The notes beneath the pieces were generated by a model. It had not been told where the DNA came from. It saw only the letters and a list, made by a program, of their open reading frames with translations, and did no database searches. DNA of 64,000 nucleotides from the NCBI GenBank assembly GCA_934271655.1, contig CAKQRW010000010.1, forward strand, positions 1-64,000, written 5' to 3'. The position numbers and the translations under genes are program-made. The DNA comes from an uncultured Bacteroidaceae bacterium (GTDB lineage: Bacteria > Bacteroidota > Bacteroidia > Bacteroidales > Bacteroidaceae). Below, one piece after another: positions 55,150 to 64,000 of this stretch (position 1 is the first letter of the stretch; each line of letters opens with the position of its first letter).

Positions 55150-56892
55150 ATGAATACAAGAAATCTTATAACAGGCTTTTTGCTTTTGACCACCATTGTA
55201 GGTTTCGCCAAAGGCAATACAAATGAAAAAGTAAAGGGCAATGCCAAGCAATGGCCTTTGTTCTCCACTGTTCATTACGAAGGATACGACTCGGTATTCG
55301 CTCAGAATCCACTGAAAGCAGATGAATTCTACAATCCGATTCTGCAAGGTTGCTACCCCGACCCTTCCATCTGTCGTCGTGGTGATGATTATTATCTCGT
55401 CTGCTCATCGTTCGTCATGTTCCCTGGCGTGCCTATCTTTCACTCCACTGACTTGGTCAACTGGAAACAGATAGGTCATGTGCTTGACAGAGACACACAG
55501 TTGAAAGTGGGCGGTGGTGACACCAGCAATGGCATCTATGCGCCTACCATCCGCTACAATCCCCACAACAAGACTTTCTATATGATTACCACCCAAACCA
55601 CTTACATGGGCAACATGATGGTGAAGACCACAGACCCAGCGAAAGGTTGGAGTGATCCCATCAATCTCCATTTCAATGGCATCGACCCATCTATCTTCTT
55701 TGATGACAACGGAAAGGCTTACATCGTACACAACGATGCACCGAAGGAGAGAAAGTGGAATGGACATCGTGCCATCAAAATATGGGAATATGATATGAAT
55801 ACCGACCAGTTGATCAAGGGAAGCGATAAGATAATCGTGGATGGCGGAACTAAACTGGAGAAACATCCTTTTTGGATTGAGGCTCCTCACCTTTATAAAA
55901 AAGACGGCAAGTACTACCTGATGTGTGCGGAAGGAGGCACTGGCGACACCCACAGCGAGGTAGTATTTGTGAGCGACCAGATATATGGACCCTACGTAGA
56001 GGCACCGAGCAACCCTATCTTGTCGCAGCGTTACCTCGACCCTAATCGCAAGAACAAGGTGGAATGGGCTGGCCATTCTGATGTCGTAGAAGGCAAGGAC
56101 GGCAAGTGGTATGGTGTGTTCCTGGCTGTAAGACCTAATGCGGATGGTCATGCTACGCTGGGGCGTGAGACCTTTATTCTGCCTGTTGACTGGAGCGGCA
56201 AGTGGCCTCTCTTCGAGAATGGTTTGATTCCATTGGAACCAAAATTGAAGATGCCACAAGGTGCCAGCAACCAGCAAGGTACCCAAGGATTCGCAGCCTG
56301 CGGTAACTTTGGGTTCACCGACGATTTCACTGCCGACAAACTTGACTACCGTTGGGTGGGAGAGCGCTGCAATCCAACCCACTTCGCTTATCTGGAGAAT
56401 ACAGGCAAGAAAGAAAAAAAGAAAAATGTAGGCGGTGTGCGCATCAAGCCTTTCGAAAACAATATCGAGGAGAAAAAGGCTTTGTCCGCACTCTGGACTC
56501 GCCAGTTGCACCATAACTTTACCTTCGCAACCAAGTTGAAATATACCCCAAAGAGCGAAAAAGACTTGGCAGGTATCGCTTGCCTTCAGAACCGGAACGC
56601 TCAAATCGTTCTCGGCTTAACCCGAAAGAACGGCAAGAACACCCTCGTACTCGCCAAGAGATGGAAGGACAAGACAGAAATACTGGATACGAAACCTGTG
56701 AGCGGTAAGGCTGAAATCATGCTGCAAGTGAAGGGCAACAACGACAATTTCCAGTTTGCCTACTCGCTCGACGGCACCCATTTCCAGAACATTGGTTCCA
56801 CAATCAATGGAGATTTCCTTAGCACCAACATCGCCGGAGGTTTCGTGGGCAATATGCTGGGGCTATACGTCACAGCCAAGAACAACTTATAA
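55150..56892 (+). CDS. Secreted GH43 beta-xylosidase/alpha-L-arabinofuranosidase
   Basis: 580 residues with a signal peptide (about 1-22). The five-bladed propeller has the three GH43 carboxylates: Asp71 in GCYPDPSICRRGDDYYLV (base), Asp179 in NGIDPSIFFDD (pKa modulator) and Glu244 in HPFWIEAPHLYKKDGKYYLM (acid). A C-terminal beta-sandwich (about 390-575) of the type usual in GH43 xylosidases follows. The enzyme removes xylose or arabinose from xylan or arabinan side chains. It is first in a cluster with GH51 and another GH43-like gene; the next gene begins 26 bp later. Confidence 0.92.
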   Translation: MNTRNLITGFLLLTTIVGFAKGNTNEKVKGNAKQWPLFSTVHYEGYDSVFAQNPLKADEFYNPILQGCYPDPSICRRGDDYYLVCSSFVMFPGVPIFHSTDLVNWKQIGHVLDRDTQLKVGGGDTSNGIYAPTIRYNPHNKTFYMITTQTTYMGNMMVKTTDPAKGWSDPINLHFNGIDPSIFFDDNGKAYIVHNDAPKERKWNGHRAIKIWEYDMNTDQLIKGSDKIIVDGGTKLEKHPFWIEAPHLYKKDGKYYLMCAEGGTGDTHSEVVFVSDQIYGPYVEAPSNPILSQRYLDPNRKNKVEWAGHSDVVEGKDGKWYGVFLAVRPNADGHATLGRETFILPVDWSGKWPLFENGLIPLEPKLKMPQGASNQQGTQGFAACGNFGFTDDFTADKLDYRWVGERCNPTHFAYLENTGKKEKKKNVGGVRIKPFENNIEEKKALSALWTRQLHHNFTFATKLKYTPKSEKDLAGIACLQNRNAQIVLGLTRKNGKNTLVLAKRWKDKTEILDTKPVSGKAEIMLQVKGNNDNFQFAYSLDGTHFQNIGSTINGDFLSTNIAGGFVGNMLGLYVTAKNNL

Positions 56893-56918
56893 TTTAAATC
56901 TGAAATAAATTCAAGACA

Positions 56919-58931
56919 ATGAACAAGAAAACATTATTTTCAGCAGCACTGCTTGCACTCGCCACTTTACCAACAACAGTTGCGAGCCAGACTACAACTT
57001 CAAGCAAGGCTATCAGCAAGAACCTCTTCGGAATATTCTTCGAAGACCTCAACTACGCTGCTGATGGTGGCTTGTATGCAGAATTAGTGCAAAATCGCTC
57101 TTTCGAATATACTCCATCCGACATAGATGCCCACAAGCAACCTAATGGTGGTTGGCATTACTTCTCAGGATGGGATTTTCTAAAATGGGGTAACACCATA
57201 GCTACGCTCTCACTCGAAAGCAAGAGTCCTATACATCCCAACAACCCTCACTACCTGGAAGTGAACGTAAAGACAGTGAGAGGAAAAGGACCTGGCATTC
57301 GTAACCATGGCTATGATGGCATGGTCATCAAGAAAGATGCGACCTACCGTTTCTCGGCCTTCATGAAGAATATTGTCAAGAAACCTACGGGAAATTGGCA
57401 GGACGATTGGGCCCTCAACCCTAAGGATGGCAATGGTATGCCTGTATATGTTAGTCTCAGAAACAAGAAGGGCGATGTCATTGCCGACACTACCTTCACC
57501 GCCAACTCTGAATCTTGGAAGAAATATGAATTTACGTTCAAGGCAAAAGAGGAAGCAGACTCAGCTACGCTCGCCTTGCAATTCGGGCAGACTGGTACCA
57601 TCGATATCGACATGGTATCTCTCTTCCCTACCGATACTTACAAGGGACACGCCAATGGATTGCGCAAGGACTTGGCTGAGACCGTGGCTGCTCTCAAACC
57701 ATCCTTCGTTAGATTCCCAGGCGGTTGCTTGTCTCATGGTGACGGTATCGCCAACATCTATAATTGGAAGAATACCATCGGACCAGTAGAACAGCGCAAG
57801 GCAGAAAAGAATATTTGGAATTACCAGCAGAGCATGGGGCTTGGCTATTTCGAGTATCTACAGTTCTGTGAGGACATCGGCGCCAAACCTCTCCCTGTCA
57901 TAGCTGCTGGAGTAAGTTGCCAAAACTCAGCGCGTTGCCGTGGAAATGGACAAGAGGCAGTGCCTATGGAGTATATGCAGAATTATATCCAGGACATCCT
58001 CGATTTCATAGAATACTGCAATGGTCCCGTTACCTCTACTTGGGGAAAGAAGCGTGCAGAGGCTGGACATCCGAAGCCATTCAACCTCGAATATATCGGT
58101 ATCGGCAACGAAGACCATATCACGGAAGATTTCAAGGTCCGCTTTAAAATGATATTTGATGCCATCAACGCCAAGTATCCTAACATCACGGTCGTTGGAA
58201 CATCAGGTCCTGGACATTCTGGATCCGACTATGAGGAAGGATGGAAGGTAGCTCGCGACCTGAAAGTGCCTGTTATCGACGAGCACTACTATTGCGGCTA
58301 CAAATGGTTCCTCAACAATCTGCATCGCTACGACAACTACCCTCGTACTGGTTATGGCAAGGTATATGTGGGTGAATATGCCTCTTGGGGATCAACCCTG
58401 CAGAATGCACTGGCAGAAGCAGCCTATATGTGTAACTTGGAGCGTAACGGAGATGTCGTGGAGTTTGCATCCTATGCACCATTGTTTGGTCGTGTGGGAC
58501 ATACTCAGTGGAATCCAAACTTGATTTACTTCGACGGCAAGTCGGTCTATCCTACTATCAACTACTATGTTCAGCAGCTCTTCAGTCTGAACCATGGCGA
58601 CAAGTATTTCTCCAATACCATCATCAAGAAAGATGGCAATGCAATGGAGCGTTCTTCTTGCGTGCAGGATTCCAAGACGGGTGACATTATTCTGAAGATG
58701 TCTAACATCGGAGCTGCGCAACAGGTGAACATCGACCTCAGTGCATTCAAGCGCATCAAGTCGAAGGCTATCATCTCAGTTCTCAAGGGAGACCTCGAAG
58801 CAAGCAACTATCCTCGCACTGGCAAGGGTGGCTATTCTTTCGAAGAGAAAAATACATTCCAAGCCAAGAAGAAGTTCACCTATACCATGCCAGAGAACTC
58901 CTTTACCGTGATTCGCATCAAGACAAAGTAA
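56919..58931 (+). CDS. Secreted GH51 alpha-L-arabinofuranosidase
   Basis: 670 residues with signal peptide MNKKTLFSAALLALATLPTTVAS. Same architecture as the protein encoded at 18677-20671: a GH51 start (LFGIFFEDLNYAADGGLYAELVQNRSFEY), a CBM-like insert, then the barrel with acid/base Glu398 in YIGIGNEDHITED and nucleophile Glu486 in KVYVGEYASWG, and a C-terminal beta domain. The insert is longer and several loops differ, including an extra Cys-containing loop AGVSCQNSARCRGNGQEA. The base composition is visibly more A+T-rich than that of the first copy. It works with the flanking GH43 enzymes on arabinose-containing polymers. Confidence 0.93.
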   Translation: MNKKTLFSAALLALATLPTTVASQTTTSSKAISKNLFGIFFEDLNYAADGGLYAELVQNRSFEYTPSDIDAHKQPNGGWHYFSGWDFLKWGNTIATLSLESKSPIHPNNPHYLEVNVKTVRGKGPGIRNHGYDGMVIKKDATYRFSAFMKNIVKKPTGNWQDDWALNPKDGNGMPVYVSLRNKKGDVIADTTFTANSESWKKYEFTFKAKEEADSATLALQFGQTGTIDIDMVSLFPTDTYKGHANGLRKDLAETVAALKPSFVRFPGGCLSHGDGIANIYNWKNTIGPVEQRKAEKNIWNYQQSMGLGYFEYLQFCEDIGAKPLPVIAAGVSCQNSARCRGNGQEAVPMEYMQNYIQDILDFIEYCNGPVTSTWGKKRAEAGHPKPFNLEYIGIGNEDHITEDFKVRFKMIFDAINAKYPNITVVGTSGPGHSGSDYEEGWKVARDLKVPVIDEHYYCGYKWFLNNLHRYDNYPRTGYGKVYVGEYASWGSTLQNALAEAAYMCNLERNGDVVEFASYAPLFGRVGHTQWNPNLIYFDGKSVYPTINYYVQQLFSLNHGDKYFSNTIIKKDGNAMERSSCVQDSKTGDIILKMSNIGAAQQVNIDLSAFKRIKSKAIISVLKGDLEASNYPRTGKGGYSFEEKNTFQAKKKFTYTMPENSFTVIRIKTK

Positions 58932-58964
58932 TATTTGTATAACAAATTTATCTTATGCAAAATA

Positions 58965-60014
58965 ATGAAGGTATATAAGAAAATACTGATTACACTGCTA
59001 TCACTTGCTGCCATGCCTGCCATGGCGCAAGTGAAGCAAGTGAAAAATCCTTACGGCTATCTATTCTGTCACATGAGCCGCAAGGGTGAATGGACAGCTT
59101 TCGCCTTGAGCCGTGACGGCGAGAAATGGCACGACATAAACAAAGGAAAGGAAGTCTATGATACCGAGAAACTATCAGAGATAGAAGGTGGTGCAAGAGA
59201 TGCCCACATCAGCCGCAGTTTCAATGGCAAAGGATTTGTCATGGTAACTACCGATATGTGCAACCGCAAGAGTCATTGCTGGTCTAACTACGGCATCAAT
59301 CTTCTGAAAAGTGATGATCTCATCCATTGGAGTGCCGTAACCTTCGATTTTCGTAAGGGACCAGGAATCTTCTGCGATGCTGATGCTCCTGATTTTTACC
59401 AAGACTACAGCAAGATCCGCAGGGTCTGGGCACCACAGGTGGTATGGGACGGAAGCTATGTTTGGCCAGATGGAAAGCGAGGAGGCTATTTCATCTACTA
59501 TTCCATCTTGAATAGCAAGGAAGATAAGTACGACCGTATGTTCTATTCCTATGCCGACCGTTCGTTTACTAAGATTACCAAGCCCAAGCTTCTCTTTGAC
59601 TGGGGCTATGCCACGATAGATGCCGACATCGTTTGGGTGCCAGCAGATAAGAAATGGCACATGATGATCAAGAAAGAAGGAGGGAAAAGAGGTATATTTC
59701 CAACCTTTGCAGACAAACTGACGGGACCTTGGCCACAGCCAAGCGAAAGCGACTTCATCAATTTCGAGGGCAACAAACAGTGTGAGGGTGCCTCCGCATT
59801 CCAAATCGCAGGCGAGAAGGGTTGGCGAGTAGGCTATGTGGAATATTCATCATCCCCTACCAAGTATCGCATCTGCCAGGCCGATGAGAACTTGCAAAAC
59901 TTCCATTCACCAAAGGATATCCAAGGAGTTTCAGACCCGCAACATGGTTCTTTCCTCTCACTCACCAAAAAAGAATACCAACGATTGGAAAAGTATTGGA
60001 ATAAGAATAAATAG
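58965..60014 (+). CDS. Secreted GH43-like beta-propeller protein
   Basis: 349 residues from the ATG at 58965, which gives signal peptide MKVYKKILITLLSLAAMPAMA; a TTG 30 bp upstream would spoil the signal peptide. It resembles the short GH43-like arabinosidase group of Bacteroidales: YGYLFCHMSRKGEWTAFALSRDGEKWHDI, GGARDAHISRSFNGKGFVMVTTDM (candidate catalytic Asp), DADAPDFYQDYSKIRRVWAPQVVWDG (in pieces) and WGYATIDADIVW. The precise subfamily and linkage are uncertain. It lies 33 bp behind the GH51 gene, so it is in the same operon. Confidence 0.78.
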   Translation: MKVYKKILITLLSLAAMPAMAQVKQVKNPYGYLFCHMSRKGEWTAFALSRDGEKWHDINKGKEVYDTEKLSEIEGGARDAHISRSFNGKGFVMVTTDMCNRKSHCWSNYGINLLKSDDLIHWSAVTFDFRKGPGIFCDADAPDFYQDYSKIRRVWAPQVVWDGSYVWPDGKRGGYFIYYSILNSKEDKYDRMFYSYADRSFTKITKPKLLFDWGYATIDADIVWVPADKKWHMMIKKEGGKRGIFPTFADKLTGPWPQPSESDFINFEGNKQCEGASAFQIAGEKGWRVGYVEYSSSPTKYRICQADENLQNFHSPKDIQGVSDPQHGSFLSLTKKEYQRLEKYWNKNK

Positions 60015-60110
60015 AGAGAAACACTTTACATGGCTCTAACTTTATTCCAATAAGCAATCATTCTTTATCTATTACAAGATAAATATTTTAATCAACAAAA
60101 TCGCATCTAT

Positions 60111-63100
60111 ATGAAAATCGGAAAGAAAGTTGTAGCCTTGTTTTTAGGCTCACTATTATCTGTTGGCATTATAAATGCCAATGAAGTTAAAAAAGTCGAC
60201 CAAGTAACTACAGGGGTATCTGTTACTACAGATGTGGATTTCACTATTACAGGAACTGAGCCTTTTGCATCAATGGCAAGCGTAGACTTAACTAACACTG
60301 AACATGCAGTGTTAATCATTCAAGAAATCAAACCATCCACAGTTATTAAGAATTGGCTTGATCATGTATATATAAAAGGTGAAAAAGCCAAAGATGGTGT
60401 CAACTGTCAAGTAAAGATGTATGGTCGCGGTACGATCATCCTGCCATATAGCAAAGATATACGACCATTAGTATGCTATACGGGACAAAATTTTAGCGGT
60501 AAGTCGTGTGAAGACTATACAGAGGGACACAATGGCAATGGTTTCATGAAAACCCTGACAACAGCAACGTTGGACAACCAGATTCGTTCATTCAAGCTCA
60601 AACGTGGTTATATGGTAACATTTGCATTAGGCAAGGAGGGTTGGGGATATAGCCGTTGCTTCATCGCAGACAATGAAGATTTGGAAGTAAATCTTCCTGT
60701 AAACATGAGTGGAAGAATTTCATCTTATCGACTTTTTAAGTGGCAAAATGCTAAAAAAGGCAACCTTGCAAGTTCTGAATATAAATACTTGAACTTAGTG
60801 AATGCCACTGCAGGTTTTGATTGGGGAGAGGGCCACAATCTCTTGCCTGATATGGAATGTGTCCCAAACCACATCTACGAAGATTTCCCTACAGTATCGA
60901 CTATAGGAAAAGTCACATGGTCCTGCCATAGCAAGAATAACAACGAACCAGGAAACTCTGCCGATGACACGCCACAAAGTGTGGAAACTGTATTGGGCAA
61001 CTGGCAGAATGTGATGCGTACAGGCTTGCGTCTTTGCTCAGAATCATCACATGATGGTTCTATGGGACACCTACAAGCGTTTCTCGACTCTGTAGATGCT
61101 CGCGGTTGGAGATGCGACATCATTGACATGCATTGCTACTGGACACAAGGACAATTTGACAACCTAATCAATATAAGCAAGCGTTATGGGAATCGTCCAA
61201 TTTGGATTTCAGAATGGCTTTGGGGTGCATGGTGGAGTGGAAAAGGCATATTTGCTGTAGTAAAAGACAAGTCCGACTTTTCTGAAAATGCGCAAAAAAT
61301 GCTTTTGGATGGTACCAAACCGATACTTGAAAAACTGAATTCAAACCCATGTGTAGAGCGTTACTTTTATTGGAATGCAGAAGAACGTACAAGTCTTTGG
61401 TCTAAAGATGGCGCAGACACCTTGTCTTTGTTGGGAAAATATTATTCCAACATGAGAGAACCTTTGGCGTTTAACAGAAAGTATGAATACATTCCAAAAG
61501 TAGTTTATAGAACTACAACAAATTTAAGCGTTCAGACTGTTCCACAAAGTAATGAAGTGATTCTTCGTTGGGATGATCCAAATGGAGACATGCTCGATTC
61601 TATGGTTGTAATGTGCAAACGACCTGGCGAGACTCAATATAAGAGCATAGCTAATATTCCACTCAATGAAATCAATTCTGTCAAGGGTGCTTCATATCAA
61701 TATATAGATAAGCCACTAAATGGTACTAATAAATATCATATTGCCATCTATCCAATAGGTGACAATAAACCAAGAGTGTCTAATTCTGTTTCTTCGCTTG
61801 TCATATCAAACAAGGCAAAATGGAATGATGTAACAGACGATTATATTGTTAACGCAGGATTTGATAATCCTAAAGACTATACAAATAGCATAGGCACAGG
61901 TAAAAACAATCATAAAGATACTGAAGGATGGACAACTGACACAAAGGATGCAAATGGCTGTAGTGCAGTGTTTAAAGTAGGCAGCAATAACACATTGAAT
62001 GGGAAGAAAATTCCGAGTCTAAATGCTGAAAAAGCAGCTCAAGGAGGTGTTTTGGGAGTAAATCAAGGTTGGGAACAACCTATTTGTTACACTCAGAAGT
62101 TCAAGTTGTCAGCTGGAACTTACAGACTCTCCTATGCTGTATATAATGCAGCTAATATTATAGAGACTGAGAATCTTTGTGGCTACAAAATAGGTGACCA
62201 ATCATATGTATATGATTACTACACATCAATGGAACCCAATGAATGGAACATTTCCACATTTATTCCTTTTACATTGATGGAAGAAAGCGAGATTACACTC
62301 TCTTTGGGATACAGGGCAGCAGGCTGCAAGTCTACTGGCAATCCATGCTTCTTCTATGATTATGTGAAGTTGGAGAAAGCTGACTTAAGTGAGGTCGATG
62401 ATGCTGGACCAGAAGACATCTATGTGAATGTGACAGATGAGCTGCTAAAGAATCCGGGATTCGACTACTCTAACGATTTTTTGAAAGCCAACCTTGGCAA
62501 TGGAACTTCAAGTCACAAGAATGCCACCAGTTGGACAACTGCCAATACAGATCAAAATGGTTCAAGCGGAGTATTTGCTATAGGAAGCAAATATACGCTT
62601 AATGGGAAAAACGTTCCAAGTACAAATGTTACAGGCAAAACTGCAGGTGGAACATTGGGAATCAGCCAAGGATGGGGAGTAGAAAACAGTTATAAGCAAT
62701 CTGTCACTCTTCCCGCAGGAACATATCGCATGAGTTATGCTATTTATAATTCTGCTAATCCAACGGCTTCTTTTAATAACAAATGTGGCTATCAAATAGG
62801 AAACAGTACCGCTGTATACGACAAATTAAGCAAGTTGCCTGTTGGTTCATGGACAACAAGACATCTTGAAGATTTCACTTTGGATAAAGCCACGAAGGTG
62901 ACATTCAGTTTAGGCTTTAGTGCTGCAAGCAGCACATCGACCTCGAATGCATATTTGTTTTTCGACTATATAAAATTGGAGAAACGTATAGACAAGAGTG
63001 AATATGTCCATACAGGTATTACACCTTTCACTCATGGAGAGAAACCTGCCACACCCCCTATTGCCATTTATGATTTGATGGGAAATAAAATTCCAACAAT

Positions 63101-63164
63101 GAATTTCGGCATCAACATCATTAAATTTGCAGACGGAAGTATAAAGAAGGTCGTTGTAAAATAA
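60111..63164 (+). CDS. Large secreted clan GH-A-like hydrolase with two CBM-like modules
   Basis: 1017 residues with signal peptide MKIGKKVVALFLGSLLSVGIINA. An N-terminal beta domain (about 24-235) leads to a TIM-barrel-type region with the acid/base candidate Glu279 in SKNNNEPGNSAD and nucleophile candidate Glu368 in RPIWISEWLWGAWW, the layout of Asl1-like (GH128-type) hydrolases. An Fn3-like domain (about 475-570) and two related CBM-like modules (about 580-760 and 775-965; both with NPGF or NAGF starts, SAGTYRLSYAVYN or PAGTYRMSYAIYN, and a DYVKLE or DYIKLE end) follow. The tail IYDLMGNKIPTMNFGINII with KKVVVK resembles type IX secretion tails. The substrate is unknown; context suggests arabinan or arabinoxylan. 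Confidence 0.75.
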   Translation: MKIGKKVVALFLGSLLSVGIINANEVKKVDQVTTGVSVTTDVDFTITGTEPFASMASVDLTNTEHAVLIIQEIKPSTVIKNWLDHVYIKGEKAKDGVNCQVKMYGRGTIILPYSKDIRPLVCYTGQNFSGKSCEDYTEGHNGNGFMKTLTTATLDNQIRSFKLKRGYMVTFALGKEGWGYSRCFIADNEDLEVNLPVNMSGRISSYRLFKWQNAKKGNLASSEYKYLNLVNATAGFDWGEGHNLLPDMECVPNHIYEDFPTVSTIGKVTWSCHSKNNNEPGNSADDTPQSVETVLGNWQNVMRTGLRLCSESSHDGSMGHLQAFLDSVDARGWRCDIIDMHCYWTQGQFDNLINISKRYGNRPIWISEWLWGAWWSGKGIFAVVKDKSDFSENAQKMLLDGTKPILEKLNSNPCVERYFYWNAEERTSLWSKDGADTLSLLGKYYSNMREPLAFNRKYEYIPKVVYRTTTNLSVQTVPQSNEVILRWDDPNGDMLDSMVVMCKRPGETQYKSIANIPLNEINSVKGASYQYIDKPLNGTNKYHIAIYPIGDNKPRVSNSVSSLVISNKAKWNDVTDDYIVNAGFDNPKDYTNSIGTGKNNHKDTEGWTTDTKDANGCSAVFKVGSNNTLNGKKIPSLNAEKAAQGGVLGVNQGWEQPICYTQKFKLSAGTYRLSYAVYNAANIIETENLCGYKIGDQSYVYDYYTSMEPNEWNISTFIPFTLMEESEITLSLGYRAAGCKSTGNPCFFYDYVKLEKADLSEVDDAGPEDIYVNVTDELLKNPGFDYSNDFLKANLGNGTSSHKNATSWTTANTDQNGSSGVFAIGSKYTLNGKNVPSTNVTGKTAGGTLGISQGWGVENSYKQSVTLPAGTYRMSYAIYNSANPTASFNNKCGYQIGNSTAVYDKLSKLPVGSWTTRHLEDFTLDKATKVTFSLGFSAASSTSTSNAYLFFDYIKLEKRIDKSEYVHTGITPFTHGEKPATPPIAIYDLMGNKIPTMNFGINIIKFADGSIKKVVVK

Positions 63165-63175
63165 TCTATTTCCCC

Positions 63176-63218
63176 AGCCCTACTGCTATAAAGCAAAAGT
63201 AGGGTTGAGGATTTTTTA
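63176..63218. terminator. Terminator between the GH cluster and the regulator
   Basis: CCCTAC-TGCT pairs with AGCA-AA-GTAGGG, followed by TTGAGGATTTTTTATTTT. It may serve both converging genes. Confidence 0.65.
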
Positions 63219-63264
63219 TTTTAGCTAAACTAACAAAATGAAATGTCATTTTACAAAAAACATT

Positions 63265-64000
63265 TCATTTCGTAGTTGCATCCAGTGTCTTCTTTTGGTA
63301 TTCCTTGAAGCTCATCCCAAACTCGGCCTTGAAAAGGCGAGCAAAATAGGTCGGAGTGCTGTAACCCAACAATACATATACTTCATTGACAGGCATGTAA
63401 GGATTGGCTTTCGCCATCTTGCAGGCCTCCTTCATCTTGATACTATTGATGAAAGCAGAAACGTTCTGCCCCGTCAAAGCTCTCAGCTTCTTGTAGAGCG
63501 AACTTGAACTCATGCACATATCCTTGGCAAAAGTTTCACGATCGTAGTCCGAATCAGATAGATGTTGATGTACACATGCCATCGCCTTCTCCATGAACAA
63601 GGTATCTGGACTGCTATACGACTGTTGCTCCACGTCGAACTCGGTCTGCGACATAAACTTACGGCGAACACGCTCACGGTTTTTCAATATGTTGAGAATG
63701 CGCAATTGCAACGCATCCATGCCAAATGGCTTACAGAGGTATTCGTCGGCACCTGTTTGGTAAGCAGCGTTGCGATCTTCGTCATGAGTTTTGGCTGTCA
63801 GCAAGACTACTGGTAGCTGACCAAAATCTGGATTTTCTTTGATTCGTTTGGTCAGTTCGATACCATTCATGACTGGCATCATCACGTCAGATACAACAAG
63901 GTCGAGTGGCTTCTTCTCTACAATGCGCAAGGCTTGCTCGCCGTTTTTCGCTGTATATACCTCAAAATGAGTTTCCAACACTTGGCGCATCAAAGACAGA
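63265..64000 (-). CDS. Hybrid two-component system regulator, C-terminal part (runs off the window)
   Basis: The visible 245 or so C-terminal codons hold a receiver domain with phospho-acceptor Asp in LVVSDVMMPVMNGIEL, the LLTAKTHDEDR and YLCKPFG motifs, and an AraC-type DNA-binding domain (LSDSDYDRETFAKDMCMSSSSLYKKLRALTG, then GYSTPTYFARLFKAEFGMSFKEYQ). The frame stays open to the end of the window with receiver-like sequence (LSLMRQVLETHFEVYTA), so the sensor and kinase domains lie beyond 64000. This is the usual regulator of Bacteroidales polysaccharide loci. It converges on the GH43/GH51 cluster and probably activates it in response to an arabinan or xylan fragment. Confidence 0.9.
   Translation of the reverse strand, partial: LSLMRQVLETHFEVYTAKNGEQALRIVEKKPLDLVVSDVMMPVMNGIELTKRIKENPDFGQLPVVLLTAKTHDEDRNAAYQTGADEYLCKPFGMDALQLRILNILKNRERVRRKFMSQTEFDVEQQSYSSPDTLFMEKAMACVHQHLSDSDYDRETFAKDMCMSSSSLYKKLRALTGQNVSAFINSIKMKEACKMAKANPYMPVNEVYVLLGYSTPTYFARLFKAEFGMSFKEYQKKTLDATTK

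Overview
The window looks like a chromosomal segment of a Bacteroidales bacterium, most likely Prevotella/Segatella-like. Reasons: nearly every recognisable promoter carries the Bacteroidetes -7 element TAnnTTTG, often with TTG or TTTG about 19-21 bp upstream; most genes lack strong Shine-Dalgarno sites; there are short SpII lipoproteins, a NigD-like lipoprotein, an EF-G2-type elongation factor paralogue, an RprXY-like two-component pair, a rhamnose operon in the kinase-isomerase-permease-aldolase order known from Bacteroides, secreted proteins with type IX secretion-like C-terminal tails, and a hybrid two-component/AraC regulator beside a glycoside hydrolase cluster. No rRNA, tRNA, CRISPR array or intact insertion sequence was seen.

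Layout. 0-1.5 kb: a lipoprotein frame broken by one amber codon, a 22-bp repeat array and a small repetitive lipoprotein. 1.6-8.1 kb: hemW, an EF-G paralogue lacking the catalytic histidine, and an RprX/RprY-like pair. 8.3-10 kb: a small membrane protein and the rpsF-rpsR-rplI operon. 10.1-15.4 kb: rhamnose operon (minus strand). 15.4-18.6 kb: pyruvate formate-lyase and its activase. 18.7-20.7 kb: secreted GH51 arabinofuranosidase. 20.9-27.7 kb: minus-strand housekeeping genes (UPF0210 protein, ACT protein, NigD-like lipoprotein, acyltransferase, ddl, RluD-type synthase, PASTA protein). 27.8-28.9 kb: divergent rpmH and efp. 29-30.2 kb: a second 22-bp repeat array, a sigma-region-2-only protein and a promoter-bearing 20-codon hydrophobic ORF. 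30.6-34.6 kb: a large SNF2 helicase. 34.8-46.1 kb: three large secreted proteins, the middle one a family 11 rhamnogalacturonan lyase fused to beta-strand repeats. 46.2-49.5 kb: fhs, a phosphopantetheinyl transferase and a voltage-gated-type channel with a zinc ribbon. 49.7-54.8 kb: a six-gene operon for 2-oxoacid:ferredoxin oxidoreductase plus an acyl-CoA synthetase. 54.8-64 kb: a visibly more A+T-rich arabinan/arabinoxylan-type locus (GH43, GH51, GH43-like, a large clan GH-A-like protein) facing the truncated end of a hybrid two-component regulator.

How it fits together. The rhamnogalacturonan lyase can release rhamnose-containing oligosaccharides that feed the rhamnose operon. The GH51/GH43 enzymes release arabinose and xylose. 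Pyruvate formate-lyase yields formate, which formate-tetrahydrofolate ligase can capture into one-carbon metabolism. The 2-oxoacid oxidoreductase and acyl-CoA synthetase handle branched-chain or other 2-oxoacids under anaerobic conditions.

The most unexpected structure is not protein coding: arrays of a 9-nt unit built on CTATAG recur in at least six intergenic gaps and twice supply the stop codon of the preceding gene. Two other intergenic arrays share a 22-bp unit and a common core in opposite orientations.
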